The notes beneath the pieces were generated by a model. That model had not been told where the DNA came from. It ran no database searches and was given only the letters and a program-made list of their open reading frames with translations. A stretch of 9,324 bases of DNA from an uncultured Clostridia bacterium (GTDB taxonomy: Bacteria; Bacillota; Clostridia; TANB77; CAG-508). A program made the position numbers and the translations under genes. Below are positions 5,180 through 9,324 of the stretch, in pieces. Numbering within the stretch: position 1 is the stretch's first letter; each line of letters starts with the position of its first letter. The stretch is from the NCBI GenBank assembly GCA_934167135.1, contig CAKPKI010000072.1:1-9324 (forward strand), in the 5' to 3' direction.

Positions 5180-6478
5180 ATGAAAAAGATTATTTATGCA
5201 TCAATTTTAACTGTTGTTTTGGTTTTAGCACTTAGTGGGTGCTCAAAATCAAGAGAAGTAACTATTGAAACAGATGAAACATCGTGGGATTATACAGAAC
5301 CACGGACATCTTATGAAGCAAAATATCAGTCCGAATATTGGAACTTATTAGGAAATAATGCATATAGTAAGATGTATTATGAAAGTGCATTAGAAAGTTC
5401 TGATGATATTAAGAAAAAAATTTATCTCTTTTACGGAGATAAAGATGATTCATATACAGTGGATGCCTTAAAAGGTATTCAGTTTGCTCGGCTGGATCAT
5501 CCGGAACAGAAACTTAGAGCGTGTTCTAAGGATTCCGAAGAATATTCTGAATTGCTGGATGAAGTGAACTCTGAGATTCAGGAGTTAGTTCAAAATGTAA
5601 ATAATGTTGATGACATTATTGAAAAACATAAGTTGATTTTTAGATGGTTAAAAGAAAATATCGAATACTTATATGATGATGATGTAAAATCGGTTAAGTT
5701 TAAAGAAGAAGAAGAATATTTGCATTTGAAATTACAAACTAACACTATTTTTGCACAAACAATTTATGGTGCAATTGTTAACAAAGAGGCCACAAGTGAA
5801 GGAATGGCTGATGCATATAAATACATCTGCAATTGTTGTAATTTAGAGTCAGTAATTGTAGATGGGTATATTAGAAACATGCAAGTGACTGAATTTTATG
5901 CTACATATCATTCATGGAATTTAGTAAAAGTATATGATGAATGGTACATGATTGATTTAAATTGGAAGCCTAGACATTATTATAGAACCAGAAGTTGTTT
6001 CATGGCAACAGATCTTTATATGGGAGAACATATACCTTTAGATAATGGGTATGATTTGCCATGGTATAGCAAAAAAGAAATTGATAATATTTCATTTAAA
6101 GATTCTAGTGAAAAGAATGAAATATTATCTAATGAAGGAATCAAATTCGTTCAGGAAGATGAGCATTATGACATTTATCCTATTATTGATTCGCGTGCTG
6201 TTGATACTAATATCGATATACAGTTTAGCTCAATTGTGTATGAAAGATCTTTAGATGATGAAAAATTTAATAGAGATATTAGTTTAATGACAAATGCAAA
6301 AATTACAGAAGTGAGGTATTATGATTATGAAGATTGTTTAATAACCATTTTGTATTCAGATTCAAATTCAGTTTCACTACCATATAAGGTAGATGATGTT
6401 AACATTGCGTATGCTCAAGTCATGATTCAATATAATAATCATGAATACAGAGTCAACATTAACAGAATATACGCATAA
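5180..6478 (+). CDS. Lipoprotein with transglutaminase-like domain lacking the catalytic Cys
   Basis: The 432-residue product starts with a lipoprotein signal: MKK, a hydrophobic stretch, and lipobox LSGC with the acylated Cys at 21. It should be exported and anchored on the outer face of the membrane. Residues about 190-262 match the transglutaminase-like core: an QTIYGAIVNKEATSEGMA block, then YHSWNLVKV, then WYMIDLNW. His244 and Asp259 fit the triad, but Ser206 (AGT) stands where the family has Cys. Cysteine-protease or transglutaminase chemistry is therefore unlikely, and a binding or structural role is more probable. Residues 22-190 and about 290-432 match nothing I recognise. ATG 5180 is preferred over an in-frame TTG at 5165 because GGGAGG (5167-5172) lies 7 nt before it. 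It has its own promoter and terminator, and CGG, CTG and CCG codons rare in its neighbours, which suggests transfer. Confidence 0.85.
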   Translation: MKKIIYASILTVVLVLALSGCSKSREVTIETDETSWDYTEPRTSYEAKYQSEYWNLLGNNAYSKMYYESALESSDDIKKKIYLFYGDKDDSYTVDALKGIQFARLDHPEQKLRACSKDSEEYSELLDEVNSEIQELVQNVNNVDDIIEKHKLIFRWLKENIEYLYDDDVKSVKFKEEEEYLHLKLQTNTIFAQTIYGAIVNKEATSEGMADAYKYICNCCNLESVIVDGYIRNMQVTEFYATYHSWNLVKVYDEWYMIDLNWKPRHYYRTRSCFMATDLYMGEHIPLDNGYDLPWYSKKEIDNISFKDSSEKNEILSNEGIKFVQEDEHYDIYPIIDSRAVDTNIDIQFSSIVYERSLDDEKFNRDISLMTNAKITEVRYYDYEDCLITILYSDSNSVSLPYKVDDVNIAYAQVMIQYNNHEYRVNINRIYA

Positions 6479-6485
6479 TAATCAG

Positions 6486-6527
6486 CCGTAGACAATTTTT
6501 ATAAAATTGTCTACGGTTTTTCTTTTT
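6486..6527 (+). terminator. Intrinsic terminator after the lipoprotein gene
   Basis: CCGTAGACAATTTT (6486-6499) and AAAATTGTCTACGG (6503-6516) form a perfect 14-bp stem with a 3-nt loop, followed by TTTTTCTTTTT (6517-6527). It begins 7 bases after the stop codon. The reverse strand lacks a T tail, so it acts on + strand transcripts. It should also block read-through from gmk into priA. Confidence 0.93.
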
Positions 6528-6551
6528 AAAATAATGCAAAAAAACAAAAAC

Positions 6552-6565
6552 TATGATAATATAAT
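6552..6565 (+). promoter_or_regulatory. Possible -10 region for priA
   Basis: Overlapping -10-like hexamers TATGAT (6552-6557, 5 of 6) and TATAAT (6560-6565, exact) lie between the upstream terminator and priA. No recognisable -35 element is found 16-18 bases upstream of either. Because the terminator would cut off upstream transcription, priA needs a local promoter, and this is the best site for it. The support is weak in such AT-rich DNA. Confidence 0.28.
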
Positions 6566-6600
6566 AATTGAAAATGAAAAAAGGAGGCTTCTAATCAAAT

Positions 6601-8835
6601 ATGATAGCAGAAATAATAATAAACAGAACAGCAAAAAGACTAAACCGAACATTTGATTATAAAGTACCTATACAATTAGAAGAACTAATAATGATAGGAA
6701 GTACAGTACTTGTACCATTTGGAAAATCAAGTACACTCGAAGAAGGATATGTTGTAGGAATAAAAGGAAATACGACATATGAAGTAAAAGAAATTGTAAA
6801 AATTCAACACAATCTAACAGAAAAACAAATAGAACTTGCTAAATGGATGGCAAAACGATATTTTTGTAATATATCAGATTGTATAAAACAAATGTTAACA
6901 CCTGGTACCAAAAACAAAAATGCAGAAAAAAATGTACAAGATAAAACAATTAATGCAGTATATTTAAAAAAAGAAATTGATGAAATTCAATTTGATATAG
7001 AAATAGGAAAAATCAAATCAGAAAAGCAAAAAAAGATATTACAATTTTTAAAAAGTAATGAGGGAGCAACAGTACCAGAAATAGAATTATTTACAGGTGG
7101 AAGTAGAGCAATAGTAAAAACATTAGAAAAAAATGGATATGTAGAAATTATAGAAAAGAAAATAGAAAGAAATCCACTTGCAAATAAAAAAATAGAAAAA
7201 ACAGAAAATTTAAAGCTTACAGATGAACAACAGACAGCTTATAATAAAGTAGCATTAGATATAACAACTAATAATTATGAACAATTTTTACTATATGGAG
7301 TAACTGGTTCAGGAAAAACGGAAGTTTATTTGCAATTAATAGGTAAAGCATTAGAACAAGGAAAAACTGCAATAGTCTTAGTACCAGAAATATCATTAAC
7401 CCCACAGATGATAGACAGATTTATAGCACGCTTTAATAGAGATGAAATTGCAGTGTTGCATAGCAAACTATCAATAGGTGAAAGATATGATGAATGGAAT
7501 AAAATAAAAGATGAAAAAGCAAAAATAATCATTGGTGCAAGGTCTGCAATATTTGCACCTACAGAAAATATTGGCATAATAATAATTGATGAGGAACATG
7601 ATAGTTCATATAAATCAGAAGCAGTACCTAAATATGATGCAAAAGAGATAGCCAAGAAAATAGCAAAAGAAAACAATTGTCCAATAGTACTAGGAAGTGC
7701 AACCCCAGATTTAGTTACATATTATAAAGCTAAACAAGGAGAAATAACTTTATTAGAACTAACTAAAAGAGCCAATAATTCAAAATTACCAGAAGTAGAA
7801 ATAGTGGACCTAAAAATGGAACTTGCAAATGGAAACAGGTCAATGTTAAGTATAAAATTACATGATGAAATAGAACAAAATTTAAAAGAACATAGACAAA
7901 CAATTTTATTTTTAAATAGAAGAGGTTTTTCAACCTTCATAATGTGCAGAGAATGTGGTTATACTGCAAAATGTAAAAATTGTAATATAAGTATGACTTA
8001 TCATAAAACAGAAAATAAGTTAAAATGCCATTATTGTGGATATGAAGAAAATGTGGTAACTATCTGCCCTGAATGTCATAGTAATAAAATTAGGTATTTT
8101 GGAACAGGTACACAAAAGCTTGAACAAGAGATAAATAAAATATTTCCACAAGCATCTACTATAAGAATGGATATAGATACTGTAACAAAGAAAAATTCAC
8201 ATGAAGAAATATTAAATAAATTTAAAAATGAGAATATTAACATATTAATAGGAACACAAATGGTTGTAAAAGGTCATCATTTTCCAAATGTAACATTAGT
8301 TGGTGTAATTGCAGCAGATAGCAGTTTGAATATAGATGATTATAGAGCAAATGAACGAACCTTTCAAATTCTAACTCAGGTTGCAGGTAGAGCGGGAAGA
8401 GAGAAATTGGATGGAAAAGTAGTAATACAAACATATAATCCAGATAATTTTAGTATTATTTGTGCACAAAAACAAGATTATGAAATGTTCTATAATACAG
8501 AAATTGCTTTACGAGAACAGTTGAAATATCCACCATTTTGCGATATAATATTGATTGGATTTAATAGTTTACAAGAAAAAGAAATTATAGAATCATCTAC
8601 GAGAGTATATAATTATTTAAAGGCCAGACTAGGTGGACAAGGATTTAATGTCTTAAAACCTATGCCATCACCTATTGATAAAATTCAAAATAGATTCAGG
8701 TGGAGAATTATTATAAAAGGAAATATGACGGAAATAGCAAATAATATTATAAATACCTGTTTACAGAAATTTTATGATTCAAATTATAAAAATACTAGAA
8801 TTAGTGTAGATGTTAATCCTAATAATATGATATAG
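6601..8835 (+). CDS. priA: Primosomal protein N' (replication restart helicase PriA)
   Basis: PriA recognises stalled or abandoned replication forks and reloads the replicative helicase. The 744-residue length is typical. An N-terminal DNA-binding region begins MIAEIIINRTAKRLNRTFDY. The helicase motor follows: Walker A GVTGSGKT at 233-240, Walker B DEEH at 330-333, GSATPD as a further helicase motif, and QVAGRAGR at 593-600. Between the two lobes lies the zinc module (449-492), with all eight Cys in four C-x2-C pairs: CREC, CKNC, CHYC and CPEC. Both ATPase and zinc functions look intact. ATG 6601 is the first possible start, since a stop at 6592-6594 lies in frame. AAGGAGG at 6581-6587 gives a long 13-nt spacing. 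It is followed by def, as in Bacillus. Confidence 0.97.
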   Translation: MIAEIIINRTAKRLNRTFDYKVPIQLEELIMIGSTVLVPFGKSSTLEEGYVVGIKGNTTYEVKEIVKIQHNLTEKQIELAKWMAKRYFCNISDCIKQMLTPGTKNKNAEKNVQDKTINAVYLKKEIDEIQFDIEIGKIKSEKQKKILQFLKSNEGATVPEIELFTGGSRAIVKTLEKNGYVEIIEKKIERNPLANKKIEKTENLKLTDEQQTAYNKVALDITTNNYEQFLLYGVTGSGKTEVYLQLIGKALEQGKTAIVLVPEISLTPQMIDRFIARFNRDEIAVLHSKLSIGERYDEWNKIKDEKAKIIIGARSAIFAPTENIGIIIIDEEHDSSYKSEAVPKYDAKEIAKKIAKENNCPIVLGSATPDLVTYYKAKQGEITLLELTKRANNSKLPEVEIVDLKMELANGNRSMLSIKLHDEIEQNLKEHRQTILFLNRRGFSTFIMCRECGYTAKCKNCNISMTYHKTENKLKCHYCGYEENVVTICPECHSNKIRYFGTGTQKLEQEINKIFPQASTIRMDIDTVTKKNSHEEILNKFKNENINILIGTQMVVKGHHFPNVTLVGVIAADSSLNIDDYRANERTFQILTQVAGRAGREKLDGKVVIQTYNPDNFSIICAQKQDYEMFYNTEIALREQLKYPPFCDIILIGFNSLQEKEIIESSTRVYNYLKARLGGQGFNVLKPMPSPIDKIQNRFRWRIIIKGNMTEIANNIINTCLQKFYDSNYKNTRISVDVNPNNMI

Positions 8836-8929
8836 TAGTTGAAAAATAATTACAATTTTGGATTGTGGCAACTTTTATTTCAAAATTTAATTTTTTTACA
8901 ACCCAGAAGAGAAAGGAAAGGTAATAAAA

Positions 8930-9324
8930 ATGGCAATAAGAAATTTAAGATATGAAAAAGACGAAATACTAAGAAAAAAATCAAGAGAGGTAGAAACAAT
9001 TGATGATAAAATTCAAATATTGATTGATGATATGATTGATACTATGTATAAATATAATGGAGTAGGACTTTCAGCAGTACAAGTTGGAGTTCTAAAAAGG
9101 GTTGTTGTTATTGATATTGATGATGGTAATGGGGTTATAACTCTTATCAACCCTAAAATAATTAAAACCAAAGGTGAACAAGAAGTTGAAGAAGGATGTT
9201 TAAGTTTTCCTAATCAATATGCGAAGATGATTAGACCTAAAGAAGTTGTAGTTGAAGCTCTAGATAGAAGCGGAAAGAAAATTACAATTAAAGCAAAAGA
9301 ATTATTAGCACAAGCCATAGCTCA
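8930..9324 (+). CDS. def: Peptide deformylase, N-terminal part (3' truncated by window)
   Basis: Peptide deformylase removes the formyl group from the initiator Met of new proteins, using a bound metal ion. The first 131 codons are present. Motif I reads GVGLSAVQ at 44-51, with Ser where GLAAxQ is usual, and motif II EGCLS at 88-92 supplies the Cys metal ligand. The last visible residues, LLAQAIA, lead directly to the expected HExDH motif, which falls just beyond the window edge, so the two His ligands are not seen. The N-terminus MAIRNLRYEKDEILRKKSREV is typical of the family. GGAAAGG at 8915-8921 lies before the ATG. The 94-base gap after priA shows no convincing terminator or promoter, so co-transcription with priA is likely. 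Confidence 0.95.
   Translation, partial: MAIRNLRYEKDEILRKKSREVETIDDKIQILIDDMIDTMYKYNGVGLSAVQVGVLKRVVVIDIDDGNGVITLINPKIIKTKGEQEVEEGCLSFPNQYAKMIRPKEVVVEALDRSGKKITIKAKELLAQAIA

Noticed and set aside
6045..6254. 69-codon + strand frame inside the lipoprotein gene
   Set aside because: It is out of frame within an intact longer gene, with no own Shine-Dalgarno of note; no sign of a frameshift.
5062..6499. GACAATTTT occurs at 5062-5070 and 6491-6499, at both ends of the lipoprotein unit, like a target-site duplication
   Set aside because: The copies lie inside the promoter and the terminator stem rather than at clean edges, and a 9-mer of this composition is plausible by chance.
8836..8929. Possible hairpin between priA and def (ACAAT/ATTGT nested in GTTG/CAAC, then a T-rich stretch)
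   Set aside because: The helices are 4-5 bp with a large gap, far weaker than the two clear terminators; expected often in AT-rich DNA.

Overview
The window is about 9.3 kb of very AT-rich DNA. Every convincing gene is on the + strand, with strong AGGAG/GGAGG ribosome-binding sites. The gene set (remA-type DUF370, omega subunit, guanylate kinase, PriA, peptide deformylase, YqeK, RsmE) and the base composition point to a low-GC Bacillota, most likely a Clostridia-type bacterium. That assignment rests on synteny and protein style only; no marker was compared with a database.

Layout. (1) 1-1974: the end of a dTDP-sugar operon, with the tail of rfbA, then rfbC and rfbB, closed by a long stem-loop terminator. 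No rfbD is visible, so the pathway is shown only as far as the 4-keto-6-deoxy sugar and its epimerisation. (2) 1995-3862: a three-gene run of yqeK (HD-domain Ap4A hydrolase), rsmE (16S rRNA U1498 methyltransferase) and an unrecognised four-helix membrane protein. (3) 3976-5052: remA, rpoZ and gmk, tightly packed, with a TAATG overlap between rpoZ and gmk. (4) 5060-6527: a self-contained unit of a perfect-consensus promoter, a structured leader, a 432-residue lipoprotein and a perfect 14-bp terminator. (5) 6601-9324: priA followed by def, which runs off the window end.

Parts 3 and 5 are the housekeeping locus known from Bacillus as remA-gmk-rpoZ-coaBC-priA-def. Here rpoZ precedes gmk, coaBC is absent from its usual slot, and the lipoprotein unit sits there instead. 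The lipoprotein has the fold signature of a transglutaminase-like domain with the His and Asp in place, but Ser stands where the catalytic Cys is expected. It also uses CGG, CTG and CCG codons that its neighbours largely avoid. The best candidate for something new is therefore a transferred, independently expressed pseudo-transglutaminase lipoprotein inserted into a core operon.

A second notable signal is upstream of rfbC. Its only good Shine-Dalgarno lies 35 nt from the start codon, and a perfect 9-bp hairpin fills the gap, which if folded would leave an effective spacing of 8 nt. There is no stretch above 300 bases without a gene. I saw no tRNA, rRNA, CRISPR array, insertion sequence or known riboswitch.
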